The notes: generated by a model from the letters alone, not told the origin. Shown: positions 1 through 12,832, counted from the stretch's first letter. The stretch is DNA of 64,000 nt from Sphagnum magellanicum (GCA_021904315.1 CM038922.1:10701347-10765346), one strand, 5' to 3'. Numbers and translations are program-made.

Positions 1-43
1 CTTTACGACTCTTGATTTCTGGGTGTTTTGTTACTGACTCCAG

Positions 44-3000
44 GGGAGTAATGCTCTGCTGGAGAGTCCCACTGGGACTGGAAAAACTCTTTGCTTGCTG
101 TGTGCAACGCTGGCATGGCGTGAGAGCCTGGCACCTTCTCCTTCTTTGCAGTCTGGATCACAGCAACCTACACAACTATCTGCAAGAGCTGGAAGCTCAA
201 GAACTGACTTCAATAAACCAGACTCTGATCCCACAGATGAGTCACTGCAAAGGTTACCCACGATTGTATATGCATCCCGCACACACAGTCAGCTTCAGCA
301 AGTGATTCGAGAGCTGAAAGCTACCATCTACAGGTGTGTCATTGGTCCTGTGTAAGCCCAATAAAATCTTTCATATAAAGAGCTGTAATGGGAAAAGTCT
401 ATTCCTGTTGATTAAGTCTTTCTTCACTGTCACTTTCTTACCTCAGATGCCACATTTTTTTTGTCCAGGCCTAAAATGGTGGTTCTTGGTTCAAGGGAGC
501 AAATGTGCATACACAGTGATGTGCAAAGCATGCGTGGAAGAGTACAAAACCATGCTTGCCGTTCTCTCACTAAAGGTCGAAATTGTCATCACTACAACCG
601 TGTTGCTGGTATGGGACATTCCAACATCACCACATTATCCATCCAGTTTACAGTTGCTAGTGAGTATTAGGACTTCTTGTTGTCTATTGTTTGTGGGTGG
701 TGTTTGTACAAGCTTTGGGAAATGGAGAGAAGGCTGGATGCATAAGTCGTTTGGCAATGTGGGATTTTCCAAATCTTGGGTTTTGGGTTGCAGACTATGT
801 GAAGGGCCACCCAGAGCTTGGGAAGGAGCCAATTGACATTGAAGATCTAGTAAACATTGGAAGAAGCGAAGGACCGTATGTACACTAACTCTCTCAGAAA
901 AAATTCTGATTCAGTTTAGTATGACAAGGTCCTCGCCTGCCTGAGTGAACTCACTGTGCAAAGAGTCAGTTAGCTGGATGTTGGTGAACTGTGTCTCCCT
1001 TTTGTCTCCTATCAATGTGTCTCTTGTCCATTAGAAGTCTGAAATGGAGAATTTGATTTTTGTTGCCCATAGGTGTCCATATTTTCTCTCAAGGGAGCTT
1101 CACAACACAGCTGACATTTTGTTTGTGCCATACAATTACTTGATTGAGAAAGAGAATCGGCGCTCTCTCACTGGCATCTCCTGGTCTAGGACTGTCCTGA
1201 TATTTGATGAAGCCCACAATTTGGCAAGCTGCCTCACCATCCCACAGCTGCTGAGTAGAAAATTTATCCGAGGAGTTTGTTAAGCTTGAATGACGTACGA
1301 GTGTGCTTTCTTTAGTAGGCCATCTTTGATTGCAAATATATTTCATCGTTGCACATGTTGTATAGTCTACTTGTCTAAAGGTCTAATGGAGAATGGTAGC
1401 ATTGCTCTAGTCAGTCTCACAGAGAGAGTTCAACAAAGGCAGTAATGTTTGTTATTTGTTTCTGCAGGAGGGCATCTGTGCGGATGCAGCATCATTTGAT
1501 TTGCCTGCTGCACATCTAACTGCCTGCATTGGTGAAGCAAAGCAGTGTGTAGATCTTGCTTCTGCCCGAAAGGCCACTGACAATGGGGCTGATACATCTT
1601 TGGACCCTGATAACTTTGCAGTTCTCAAAGGTAAGCCTGTTTTGCCCATTCACTAATTTCTTTTCTGAAGAACTTGGCAAAAGAGAAACCAAGCAACCAT
1701 AATAGTGGATTGGGTGTGTGGTGATAAGTTTTATACTTACTCATGAGGGAGTTCCATGTTTTTTCCTGTCATTAGGTGATGGTCTTTCATCAGTAACTAG
1801 GGTGATTTTATGTTTGTCAAGTCCTGGAGGCTTGGGTTCTGGTGGGTAGGTTTGATGGTGGGATAAATGTATGGGTGGAGCTGCAGCGCTTCTGCTAGAG
1901 CTTGAGAAAAGGATCAATGAAATACCCATTAATTCTAGTGAATTGGGTTTCACAAGGCCGGGACCTTATATTTATGAATTTCTTGCGGACATCAAAATAA
2001 CGTATGAGACAGTCACAATGCTCATTGACACCATTGATCAAGCAACTGGCCTCTTGGAGGATGGTAAGCTGAATGTGGACCCCTCTTGTTTTTGGTATAC
2101 TTATGTTGCTTTAGGTCCTTGTCTAGAAACAGTTTTGTTGCTTCCAATCCATTGTTGAGTCCTTTGATCCTCTACTGTTGTCAGCTCTCAAATTCCTCTT
2201 TGTTTTTGTCTCTGCTTTCTTCCTCCTTTCTTCTTTGGGGTTTTCTAGTTTTCTCCTTCTCTTTTTTCTTTGCAGATGGATACAGATACGTTTCATGACA
2301 GTTGTGCTTTTAAGGAATGGATTGCAGGAATTTTGTCTTTCCAGCAGAATGGAATAACACTAGTACTCATCTTGTTGCTTTTTCTGAAAACAGAAGCCAA
2401 TGGTAGAACAGGGGGTGGGAAGGTGAGGCCCAGTGGGGGAACCATGTACAGGCTGCAAGCTCTTCGGGATGCACTTCGCATCATTTTTCGGGACAACAAT
2501 GTGTCACATGCTGGCTCTTACAAGGTGAGCTCTGGGAAACTGTTGACCATCTGAACTTTCTGGATTCATGAACTGAGACTGTCACTTGTACACATATCAG
2601 ATGCAGGAGGCATTCATATTGTCTTTTTTATCTAGAGTGAAACTGACATAGCCTTGTCTACCTTTGTAGGTGCATGTGCATGAGCCTGGCAGCAGAGATG
2701 GAGATAGGGGTGCCCGAAAAGGTACTAATATTTCCATTGTGATCAGAAACAGAGGCGCCTTCTATCTTTACTCCAATTGGAGAGGATACAAACAGATAAA
2801 TTGTTGGTGCAATTGAGGTCACCAGTTTTTAGGTTGTGACTTTTGGTTGTCTGTCTGGCATGCAAACTTGGAGCAAAATATTAGTTAAATGTTTGCAAGC
2901 TGATGTTTCAGCGATGGGTAGGGGGAAAGGCAGCACGTGTTCTAAGCTGGTGGTGTTTCAACCCGGGCATTGCAATGGAAGAGTTTGCTAAATTGGGTGT

Positions 3001-6000
3001 GCGATCAGTTATTTTGACATCTGGGACATTATCCCCTCTTGACTCATTTGCATTTGAATTGAATTTGTGAGGATTCAACTACTCAATAATGCCTTTTTCT
3101 GTATGCAATTGTGTCACTCTTAGCTGTGCAAGTTTTAGGGTGAAGGGTTTATTGGTGTTCAGTCACTCTCCCTCAAGGCAAAAATTCAGCAGAAGAGTTA
3201 CAAACTGCTGTTATGTTATTGTAGGTTTAGCAAGGAGATTGACTTTCTGCAAATACATGTGCTTTGTGGTGAACACCCATATACAGGACTTATGGGCATC
3301 AGCACTAACTTTCTATGTTGAAAAAAAACAGACCATTTGATGTGCGGCTGGAGAATCCCCATGTCATTGATGCCAACCAGATTTGGGTGGGTGTTGTCTC
3401 CACGGGCCCCTCTGGACGACCCCTCAATTCTTCATACCGAACTCGTGATTCCATTGAGTACAAGCTTGAGCTTGGCAATACAATTGGTACGCGTGTGACA
3501 AAAGAAACACATTCAGAGAGCTCTGATGAAGAATTCTTTCCACATTTGAACATGAAAAGCAACTGAGTTTGGAGTAATTGGGTATTGACATTACGCAGAT
3601 GATTGGTTGTATTGTGTAATTTTGTTGACTACAAGAGGAAGTTTACTGTTTGCTTAAACTTAACAGTAATGCTATTCTGGCTTGTGGGTGGGTGCAGTGA
3701 ATTTTGCACGCATTGTACCAGATGGTCTCCTTGTGTTCTTCCCATCTTACTATCTTCTCAATTCATGCATTGAAGCATGGCAGATCCCAGTGAGTAACTT
3801 TCACTGTTGCACACACTTGTAGCAGCTCCTAGATATGGATTTTGTTTCTGTTGTTTTTCTGTGGGTTTTCAACCATCTTCTTTGATTGGAAAGATTCACA
3901 AGTCCTTATAATAGGCTTTGTGCAGATTGATCAAGAGCAATTGCAAAATGCACATCTGTAACCTGCTTTGAATGCAATCTGTAAATGTATCAGTTGCAAT
4001 TTGTAAAATGCAGATGTCTGCAGCTACAACAAAAGGAAGCACAGTATGGGAGAGGATTTGCAGGAACAAGCAACCTGTTGTGGAGCCCAGGGAGTCAGCC
4101 CTCTTCAACCAAGCCAATGAGGTTAATGGATAAAAATATGCCTATTCTGTTGATGTATTTTCCAACTACTTGCAAAATGGATGACCTGTGAGTAAAGAGC
4201 TCTCAAGGAATATATGAACCTCTGATTCAATTATGCAAAAGGCACTTGAATTCGATCCGGGTCTTTCTGAAAAAATTAAGAGTCATATGCAGGACTTCTG
4301 TGCCAAGATAAATGATACTGCTTCATCAGGAGCAGTCTTTTTTGCTGTTTGTCGAGGCAAGGTATGTATACTCTTCTGCAAACTGGTTGACTAATAATGC
4401 CTTTCTTCCTTTTTGTGTTTCAATCAAGGTACCTTGTGTGTGCAAACTGGTGATTCTTCTATCCACAAAAGTTATTGACTTATCTAGCCATTTGTGTGAA
4501 TACTGTAAGCAAGAGATCTGTGTACACACCTCTGTAGGTGAGTGAAGGCCTTGACTTTGCTGATCGGGCAGGACGAGCAGTGGTGGTTACAGGGATCCCC
4601 TTTGCCATGAAAATGGACCCAAAGGTGCTTCTTGTCTTCCCAGCTTCTGCATCTCTGGATGAGCTCATCAGAAAAAGAGCTTGTCTTCCTGTCTTCTGCA
4701 TGTGTGTGTGAGTTGATCAGAGAAGAGCTTGTCTTTCTGTCTTCCACCTCTGTGTGTGAGCTGATCAGAGAAGAGCTTCTCCACAGCCTTGTGAATTGAA
4801 GTGTAGGATGATTGCCAAAGGGAGGTTGATTGTGTCTGTCTTGAGACCTTTTCTGAGGCAACTAGAGTAAGTATGATATCAGACATAATCTGTGGGTTTG
4901 TGTGAAATAGGTGAGGTTGAAGAGGGAGTATCTGGATGAACAAATGCGGCAATCAACTACTAAGTCCAAGGTACTGAAACTGTTGCACTCCTGACTTCCT
5001 TAAAAAATGCCCTAAACCATAAACCTTAAACCCTAAACCCTAAACCCTAATGTCCCCATGCTGTTGAGATCCCCACCTTCCAATTAGTTAGTTTGGGCTT
5101 CTCTGCCTGGGTTCATCTTGTAATTTCTAGTTCCAAGCAGTAGTCTGACTTGCATTTTTCCAGACATTGTCAGGGGAGGAATGGTATGTCCAGCAAGCCT
5201 CCCGTGCTGTGAACCAGGCTGTTGGGCGTGTTATTCGTCATCGGCATGACTATGGTGCAATCATCCTCTGTGATGAGAGGTGCGACAGTCATGTTTTGTA
5301 CTGTGGAAATGCCTTTTCAAATCGATATTATGGATTTTCTCTCCTGTACACCAGCACATGTATTTATCCTGGGACACAAGTAATTATGTCACATGTTTGG
5401 TTCAATATGTAACATGAGATGAAGGCTAAATCTGCAAGCTGAAAATGCAGGTTTGCTCAGGCAGGACCCCAAAGTCAGATGTCACTTTGGCTCAGACCCC
5501 ATATAAAGGTGATTTCTTGTACAAGGAGTTCAGTTGTGCATTGAACAGACTCAATACGTTAGTAAATCCTGTTTTATCAATTCCCATCTCTTTGCATCTG
5601 ACAAAACAGATGTTTTCCTTCTGTGCAGTGCTACTCGAAATTTGGGGACTCTGCATTTACTCTGACAAGATTCTTCCGTGATAAAGTTGGTGCTGCTGGA
5701 CCAGTAAAGCCTCTGAATAGCATTCCAGCTACTTCAGGTTATTCACCTGACCCATCTCACAACCAAAGTCAAATCTGGTAACATACAGAATGTTATGCAG
5801 ATCTCTGTAACTGATTGTCATGTCATTTGCAGATGCCTCAAGAGCTCCTTCACCACTATTAGCATCTGCTGAGGTTGAGAAGAAGAGACCCATTAGTGTA
5901 ATCAGCAATGAACCTACAAGTCTTTTCCAATCAGATCTTCCTCATGGTGAGTGCATGCTTCTCTCACATATTTTAAGATAAACTTCCTGGAGGATGTGCA

Positions 6001-8067
6001 ACCTTTTTCAGGTCTCATTTGAATTGGAGCATATGCGTGCATGTTTCTGACAGGTCTATTAAGCTCTAGTGCTGGAGATATTGTGAAGAGCAATGATGGG
6101 AGCTTCAAGCGATCGAAAACACCTATGCCTCTGGTAATTCCCTGAGAAATGCATTTGTGCTTTCACTGAGCTGTTCAATCTCATGGATCTGTTTCATTGA
6201 AGAGTTTTTTGAACAAAATCTGATTGCTTTGGGATGTTTTTAGTGTCAAGTTTCACAATGTTTGGTCTGAGCCTAAGGTTTGGACTTTGGGGCATTTCTT
6301 TTATCTGCATGTGTTTGTTTTTGTAGGGTCCATTAATTTCTCCCCACTATCCAGGATTAGTGGGGCCGACTGCACCTCAGGAATTGCTGTCGACAATGCT
6401 GTCTGCCAGTCGGAAAGCAAAAGCCAGCCAGCCACTCACGTCTTTTGCAATCACAGCTGCAAATCGTGCAATGGGTAGTGCACCGGGGATTGTGCATGTG
6501 TCAGACAGCATCACAACTCTGAATGCCTCTGTTGGCCTTTTGAAGAAAAATCTTGAACCAGGACCTTGCAACAAGAAAAATGAGGTTGCTTCATCAGGTT
6601 GGTTGCCAAAAACACCTCCTTGGTTATTAGCACAATGGGACTATCTCAATCAGTAAAACAATTATTCCTGATGGTAGCAAGTTCTGCTCAATGACTATGT
6701 TCCAAGTTCAAAATTTCTGAGCTGGATCTTTACAGCTGCAGGTGACCCAGGCCCTGTTAAATCTACTGTACCATCACTAAGTGCTCCAGTGGGTCTGAGA
6801 TCAGATGATGATAATGTAGCCAATGGTTCAAGCACTAGCCCAAATGACAGTGGAACAGGGGCTGTCGAAGGAGGCCTGCAGCAAGTTCAAGCATTGAGTG
6901 CATCAAAGCCTGTAGGTGAAAGTGATGCAATTCATAAGGACGAAAGGAAAAACAAAAATGCAGTTGATTTCTTGAAGGAGGTGGGACTACATGTTACTCA
7001 ACGCAGCAACTAAATATATATTTCTGTCTGCCTTCTTTTTGCTTCTCCCTCCAATTGAAGTTCAAATTGTTCATCTGGTGTTCCTTGTTTCATGTAAAGA
7101 TTGCCATTTCGGGCTGGTTGTGCAGGTGAAGGCACATCTTAGTGTTGGGGAATACAAAGGGTTTCTAGAGTGTATGCGGGGATTGAAGAATCAGACCATC
7201 AACATGAGCAATCTTCTGCAACTCATTTCCAACCTCTTCTCTGCTCCTGAGCGTCTTTTCCTTCTCTGCAGGTTTATGAAAAGTTCTCTCGTTCACTCTG
7301 CCAACTTGTTCAGACTTTTGGATGAGGCATAGCTACATAGTCAATTGTCTGCTTGTTGGCAACAGCTCAATCACGTTGCTGGTGTTATTCCTATTTGGGT
7401 GTTTGATCCATGAGGGATATAAGATGCGGGAGGTGCCAAGACTTTGTGTTATCTCTTAAGCAAGGAAGTTGCATATGGTTTATGGATTGAAGATTCTGTA
7501 ATCCATTGAGTAAGTGGGTATGAGTAGGTTGAAAGAAAGTACCGATGTGGATGTCAACATTGAGATTTCATTGATCCTTATGAAGTACTGAGGTTTTTGG
7601 TATGATCTTCCAGGTTTGGAGATTTTGTACCTTCCCAACACCAACCTGCTTATAATTTACTACTGGAAGCTAAGCAGGCTGAACATGGGGTGCCACCAGG
7701 TTCAGATCAGTTCTTAACTGCTATCATTTCCCACAAGGCTATTCATACCAGTAGTGACAATTTTGATTGCCTTAATCTCCTTATAAAAGTATTCAATCCC
7801 GGAATTCTGACATGGTTGATCTCTGGATGGCAGCAGGGGAGAGCAGAATTGAGCAAAGTAAAACCAGATTATCACTGGCTGGCTTTTCTTCTCACAGTCG
7901 GAAACAAGTCCTGGACAGGGGATCTGCTGGTCCCAGCTGAGAGCATTCTTCCACTCAGAAAGGGGATTTCAAGTTCTAAAACAGGTGCCACATGCTTCTC
8001 AGCACAATTCCATGGTTCTGAATACCTTACATTTCTTCTTCACTCACTGAGAACATATTTCAGTTGA
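44..8067 (+). CDS. RTEL1: RTEL1-type iron-sulphur DNA helicase (5' partial)
   Basis: Superfamily-2 helicase of the XPD/FANCJ/RTEL1 group. In this family RTEL1 unwinds D-loops, T-loops and G-quadruplexes at telomeres and forks in the nucleus. Twenty-four exons join in frame into 1,181 codons plus TGA: 44-333, 469-608, 794-875, 1073-1223, 1468-1630, 1887-2063, 2394-2524, 2670-2721, 2922-3066, 3332-3486, 3698-3789, 4014-4121, 4242-4361, 4538-4624, 4911-4970, 5164-5279, 5451-5508, 5629-5737, 5833-5946, 6054-6133, 6327-6597, 6736-6980, 7126-7271, 7614-8067. Visible motifs, numbered from the window edge, are Walker A SPTGTGKT (8-15), ASRTHSQL, four Fe-S cysteines (110, 127, 136, 172), DEAH (216-219), [14 protein letters not shown] (about 604-608) and [12 protein letters not shown] (about 669-680). 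A C-terminal segment starting near residue 983 fits the harmonin-N-like domain of plant RTEL1. Exon 1 here opens at an AG acceptor, so the Q-motif exon(s) and start codon lie to the left. The junctions of exons 8-9 (TAG acceptor at 2919-2921) and of exon 13 are the least certain. Intron 4 appears to be GC-AG. Confidence 0.95.
4627..4787 (+). repeat. 49-bp minisatellite in an RTEL1 intron
   Basis: Units beginning GAGCTCATCA (4661), GAGTTGATCA (4710) and GAGCTGATCA (4758) follow each other at 49- and 48-bp spacing. Each continues with an AGAGCTTGTC..CTGTCTTC core and a GTGTGTG tract. The array fills much of the intron between the SEGLDF exon and the exon at 4911 and does not touch coding sequence. 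Confidence 0.85.
5010..5050 (-). repeat. Interstitial telomere-type repeat in an RTEL1 intron
   Basis: A short run of CCCTAAA units, three nearly perfect and two degenerate, read on the plus strand (TTTAGGG on minus). It lies in the intron between the exons ending at 4970 and starting at 5164. Such telo-box-like tracts occur in plant promoters and introns; no function can be read from the sequence. Confidence 0.9.
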
Positions 8068-9513
8068 GTTTAGTTTACTGTATTTGGAGTCATGGAATAG
8101 TTTCACTGTACTATCATTGACAGTTCAGTTTTGATGCTGGCAGATTGACATCTTTTGTGGGCACATGACTTTGTCCATTTTAGAAATAAAACCTTCTAGC
8201 ACAGGTAACTGACAAATTTCTTACATCAAGGTGTTTGTGATCCAAAACTGGGATTTGCCATTAGTTGTGTACATTATTAATTTATCCAAATTTATTCATT
8301 GACAACCGACATGACATATCTTTCATCATGCCCTCTGTTTGGATTTGGATCCTGTGTTGGTGCAAAGAAAATTTGTAGTGCAGCTACTGGTTGCAACTGC
8401 CTTCAGTTAGTTCAAATCCTGCCAAAAGAAACAGATGTGGAACAAGCAATGAGATTCAGTTTTGTTTGCTGCACTTCCTTTTCAGAGCATGGTGTGTTTG
8501 TCTTCCACAGTTCTCCTAACCCTCCAGCAACTATACAACTTCAGGTCTGCAAAGGATCAAAGCTTAGTTTTCCATTGATTGGAAGCTCAGTTGTTGTCTA
8601 CTTGGGATGTGGCCACTAGTGATCTTATACGCTTTTGTTGCCTGGTACTCCTTTTCTGGTAGCCAAGCTGAGTGAGTAGTCTCCATCTCATGAGTAACAT
8701 AAGGATGGAAGTTGTCAGATTGGAAGCAACCAAAAGTAATCCCACTATGCTTTCTGGTTTCTTCTAACAGAGTTAACAGAGTTTCTGAAAACACAGGTGA
8801 ACTGTTATCATCAGCGTAATTCTCAGTGACAGTGATTCAGCACTCACCCAGACACCGTCCATTAAAGTGTTTCAGCCACTTACTGCCCAAGGATTTCATT
8901 ACCTTACAAAAATGAAGACATTCCCTAGTTTCCACCTTTCTGTCTCCTGCCTGCCTTGCTGCAGCCCCTCCAACTCTGAAGGCTGTGCAATCATCTGGAG
9001 GTACATGGCTTCCTCATTCTTCAGTATCTCTTGAGACATTACAAACCCTAGTATGCAATCATAAACACTTGTATTAAATTGAAGGTATTCACCCATTTCC
9101 AAAGGAAAAAACAGCATGTAACCATGGACCAGTCACTGTATACAGTTCATCAGATATAATTGTACAAGGCCATAAGTGACCAATTGACCTAGAAACAATT
9201 TCAGCATGACTTGTCTGTTGCCCAAATTGTCCAACTATGTAACAGGAATCAGTCTATCCAAGTTGAGGATGAAATGTCTTCTGCATAACACAAAGTTCTA
9301 CCAGAAAAGAAGATTTCAAGGTTATGATGAAACCTTGACTACACTTCCAGAGCTGATCATCACTTGAAGCATCACAGAAGTTGTCTTTATTCATGGCTGG
9401 CTATTCTTCATAACCACCCTGGAAAGAAATATGCATTATTGCTCACATCTCTTACTACTGAAGTGAGACTTAAAGCATGTTTCTTCTTGTAAAGGTCTGT
9501 GAGCACAGAAGGC
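8068..9513. other. Convergent RTEL1-PTEN intergenic region
   Basis: Both neighbouring genes point into this 1.4-kb stretch, so it must hold the two 3' UTRs. An AATAAA at 8185-8190 lies 118 nt past the RTEL1 stop and is a candidate poly(A) signal for it. The short ORFs here show no family resemblance and are interrupted on both strands. No RNA gene or repeat was seen. Confidence 0.6.
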
Positions 9514-11809
9514 TCATAGGAGTTCAACTGAATCCTCCAGGTTCCTGCTGTGAGGTGATGGGACCTGTGGCTCCACAGGTCCAAAAAGCAGTTCCAAACA
9601 AAATCCTGGCCCACAAATAGTCTTTCCTCGTCGCCCCAGCTTGTCCAATTCTCCCCGGTTAAACTGCCAACATGAATGCTGCATGGTTACAACAGCAGCC
9701 TCAAAGCAAGTACAGACACCAGACAGAACAGGAGAATAGAAAAGGGCCATAGATTACAAGGACATTAACAACTAACCTGTAGCATGCTGTTGGAGATGAA
9801 AAAAGTGTTAAAACAGACATTAAACAGGTGCCCACCACTTTTGTCATAGAAGACTGCCCTTATGTCGCCTGAGACCTGCAGTGTGTCAATAAGAGCTTCA
9901 ACTGTCAACAGCAACAGACACATGTGTCACACCAAAGCTCGTAAGAAACTATGGACATTGCATTCAACATTTGGGAAAGGCCTGTGAAATGAGATCAGAA
10001 GTATTAGTCTTTCCATACAAATCATTTTGCCCATACTGAGTTTAGGCTTTGAAAAAAGTTTAGTATATGAAAAAAGGAAGGAAGATGAGGCCTTACAATG
10101 AGAGGTTGGTCAAACTGGTAATCAAGGCATGGTCTCATATATGATACAGGTTTCTCTGTGTCCATTTGCACCACCAACCGTGGTTTCTTTTCCTCATCAT
10201 CATCTTTACGGGGTAGGAAAGAAAGAAAATATCGTGGGCTTATTGTCCTGTGAAACCCCTTCTTAAGTGCTTTGCAGAACCCCTGTGCAACTTCAGCTGC
10301 AGGTGAGTACAGTTGTCCTGGAATCTGCCATTCATTAGCAAAAGGAGTCATCTTGTCAAAAGGCTATTCTGTCCAACGCCCACATAGGAGCTTTCCATCA
10401 TGCTCTATGCACCAAAAAAAAATACACTATCCCAATAACCTGACTTTTCATGACAATCACTTAGTTTGCCTAGAGGTTCTCTACCTTTACCTTTTTAAGT
10501 TCTGAGATAACAAATTTCACATGGTCATTAGACAACGTATCATACAATCGAATTCTCCGAAGCTCTCGGTGTCTTGTCTCAGGCAGCTCAATCTGAGGCA
10601 ACCCAAGTTGATTTTCAGAAGAGCAAGCCAACAATTTCCCCCAGTATCCAACATATCGCCGTTGGCTTGCAATTGTGACCTGTGCCACATTCAAAGCAGG
10701 AATGCAAAACATCAACATTGGTTCAATAGAAGTTTAAAGACTAGAAAAACTCATACCATAGCATCTAAAATCTCAGGTAAATAAATCAATCACATACCCC
10801 CTGGTTGTTATAGGTGCGGCGATCAGCATAGAGCTGAAGAGCATCTTCTGCACGCATCCCTGTGTAGACGAGGTAGGCACACACCATTAATCCCGTGCGA
10901 CCTTTGCCTGCCTGCTCCCATGTCAGGCCCACCAGAAGCATTCATGAGAATGAACAGATGATTGTGAGGAAACAATAGGATAAGAGATTCTGCAGTTGCC
11001 ATTCCGACGCAGCAGCTATGATTGTGAAAAAAGCATACACTATTCTGTGATGTTAGGGGCAAATTCAACAAATCCTCCAAGAGGAGGAACTCACCCTGCA
11101 ATGGATGACAGCTACATTCCTGGGATCGCTTGAAAGCCAGTCATTCACACTTTCACAGAAGAGCTTGATAAGAGCTAGGGGTGGCACAAAATTATCATCA
11201 AATGGTACAAGCTCCACTCGTCCGTGAAAAAGCTCAGAATCGTATGTGGCTTCTGCACACAGATTGTATACCTGCCAACAAAGAAAAGACCTAGAAGCTC
11301 AATGGAAGATAGATTCTCACAGTCCCTATCTAATCCTTCTTTGTCCTTGGTCAATTTTCCCTCGGTCTGCCATTTTACACATGCTTTCACACATGTTTCA
11401 AAGATCACAGATGTTTATTTCTAAGAGAAACAGAGAACCTCACATTGAAACTGTTGTACAAACCGGCAGAGTCTTAAACCCTAGGGGACATTCAACCATC
11501 AACCACGGAAATAAAGGAGAAGATCGGGTTGCCAAAGATGATCACCTTGTAGTGCGACTCATGGCGAAGCTCCAACACCCTCTGCACTTGCCACATGGGA
11601 TTGCGAACAAGGGACTCCATATTCTGCGCCGGGAAAGACATGGCCAGCAGTCGATCTGTGATGTAGCTCATATCCAAGTCATAACCAGCCGCCGCCAGTC
11701 TCCTCCGCTTCTTGGACACCAAGCTCCGTATGAAGCTGATCCCAAACACGCCAGCACCAACACTGGCTGTAACTCCCCTGGGTACTGTCGTCCCATCCTC
11801 CTTTCCCAA
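9514..11809 (-). CDS. PTEN1: PTEN1-type dual-specificity/lipid phosphatase
   Basis: PTEN dephosphorylates the 3-position of phosphoinositides. The plant PTEN1 type is known from pollen and autophagy work. Seven exons, read on minus, are about 11809-11546, 11271-11095, 10911-10798, 10679-10491, 10324-10097, 9875-9777 and 9663-9514. All junctions are phase 0, and each length is divisible by three except that exon 1's upper edge is open. Exon 1 has the basic LVSKKRRRL stretch and GYDLDMSYI. Exon 2 has PFDDN (the general-acid loop position) and ends in HCR. Exon 3 opens with AGKGRTG, so the HCx5R catalytic signature is split by an intron. Exons 4-7 hold the C2 region, with RIRLYDT, LVVQMDTE, CLDYQFDQP, VSGDIR and GELDKLGRRGKTI, ending LELLFGP plus a short tail. 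The exon-1 frame is open up to an in-frame TGA at 11843-11845 but has no ATG before DLDM, so a further 5' exon is likely. The gene is tail-to-tail with RTEL1. Confidence 0.92.
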
Positions 11810-12235
11810 CCCGGCCCCCGTCGTGCCCCAATTTTCCCTTCCTCAGCCCCTTCAGGCTATACTCCTCGTCCTAGTCCTCCTTCTTCTCGCCGCTTCTTCT
11901 TCTTCTTCTTCTTCTTCTTCTTCGTCTTCTGATCCCTCCTCCCCGATCTCGTTCCTTCACTGTCCCACGCAACAACACTTCTCCCAGCAGCTGGCACCTG
12001 TCTGCAACTCCCAATCTTCCTTCTCCTTCATTCCTCCTCCTCCTCCTCCTGCTGCAGCTCTTCTTCTACTTTCCGTTGTATCGTTGCCTTCAATCCGCCG
12101 CCATCGCTCGCTTCTTCCACTGCTGCGATCCGTCCGCAACAGCATCTTGTTTTTCTTGCGCCGCAGCTACTCCGCAAGAGTGCAGTTCTCGATCGCTGCA
12201 ACGGGATCGTTTCCTGCCCCTTCCACGCAACCACT
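11810..12235 (-). promoter_or_regulatory. Probable PTEN 5' leader/promoter, purine-rich in the sense strand
   Basis: Upstream of PTEN exon 1 the plus strand is strongly C/T-rich, including a (TTC)n run at about 11887-11925 and a CTC run near 12033-12048, so a PTEN transcript would carry GAA and GAG tracts. Position and composition suit a plant 5' UTR/promoter and possibly the missing first exon. No TATA box was identified. Confidence 0.45.
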
Positions 12236-12720
12236 CTCTTTAATCCCAGTCTCTACTCTTCAATCCGACTCCTTAATCTACTTCTTAATCTCAGTCTCTA
12301 ATCGCTAATTCCATTCCTTAATCTACTTCTTAATCCCAGTCTCTAATCGCTAATCCCATTCCTTAATCTACTTCTTAATCCCAGTCTCAAAACGTTTTAA
12401 TCCCACTCCTTAATCCACTTCTTAAACCCAGTCTCTAATCGTTAATCCCACTCCTTAATCCACTTCGTAATCACACTCTCTAATCGTTAATCTCACTCCT
12501 TAATCTACTCTTTAATCTCATTTTCTAATCCTTCCTTCCACTCAACTATCTCAGTCTCTAATCTTTACTTCCACTCCTTAATCCCAGTCTCTAATCCTTA
12601 CTTCCACTCCTCAATTTCAGCATCTAATCTTTAGTTCCACTCCTTAATCCACTCCTTAATCTCAGTCTCTAATCCTTAATCCACTCCTTAATCTCAGTCT
12701 CTAATCCTTAAATCCGTTCA
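12236..12720. repeat. Degenerate minisatellite next to PTEN
   Basis: About 480 bp built from variants of two short phrases, CTTAATCYCAGTCTCTAATC and CACTCCTTAATCYACT, repeated more than ten times with single-base differences and variable spacing (roughly 15-50 bp). It carries no ORF of note and starts just beyond the C/T-rich PTEN upstream region. Confidence 0.85.
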
Positions 12721-12795
12721 TAATTTGGCATACTATTTCTGGGCCCCTTTTACCTTAATCGCCTGCTCAGTTTTTTTTTTTTTTAATTTTTTAAT

Positions 12796-12832
<37 letters not shown>

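Noticed and set aside
8299..8619. 106-codon ORF after RTEL1
   Set aside because: Not in phase with any supported exon and no recognised motif; likely 3' flank.
11712..12308. 198-codon plus-strand ORF with long Ser run upstream of PTEN
   Set aside because: Serines come from the (TTC)n tract; it overlaps PTEN exon 1 on the opposite strand and has no family features.
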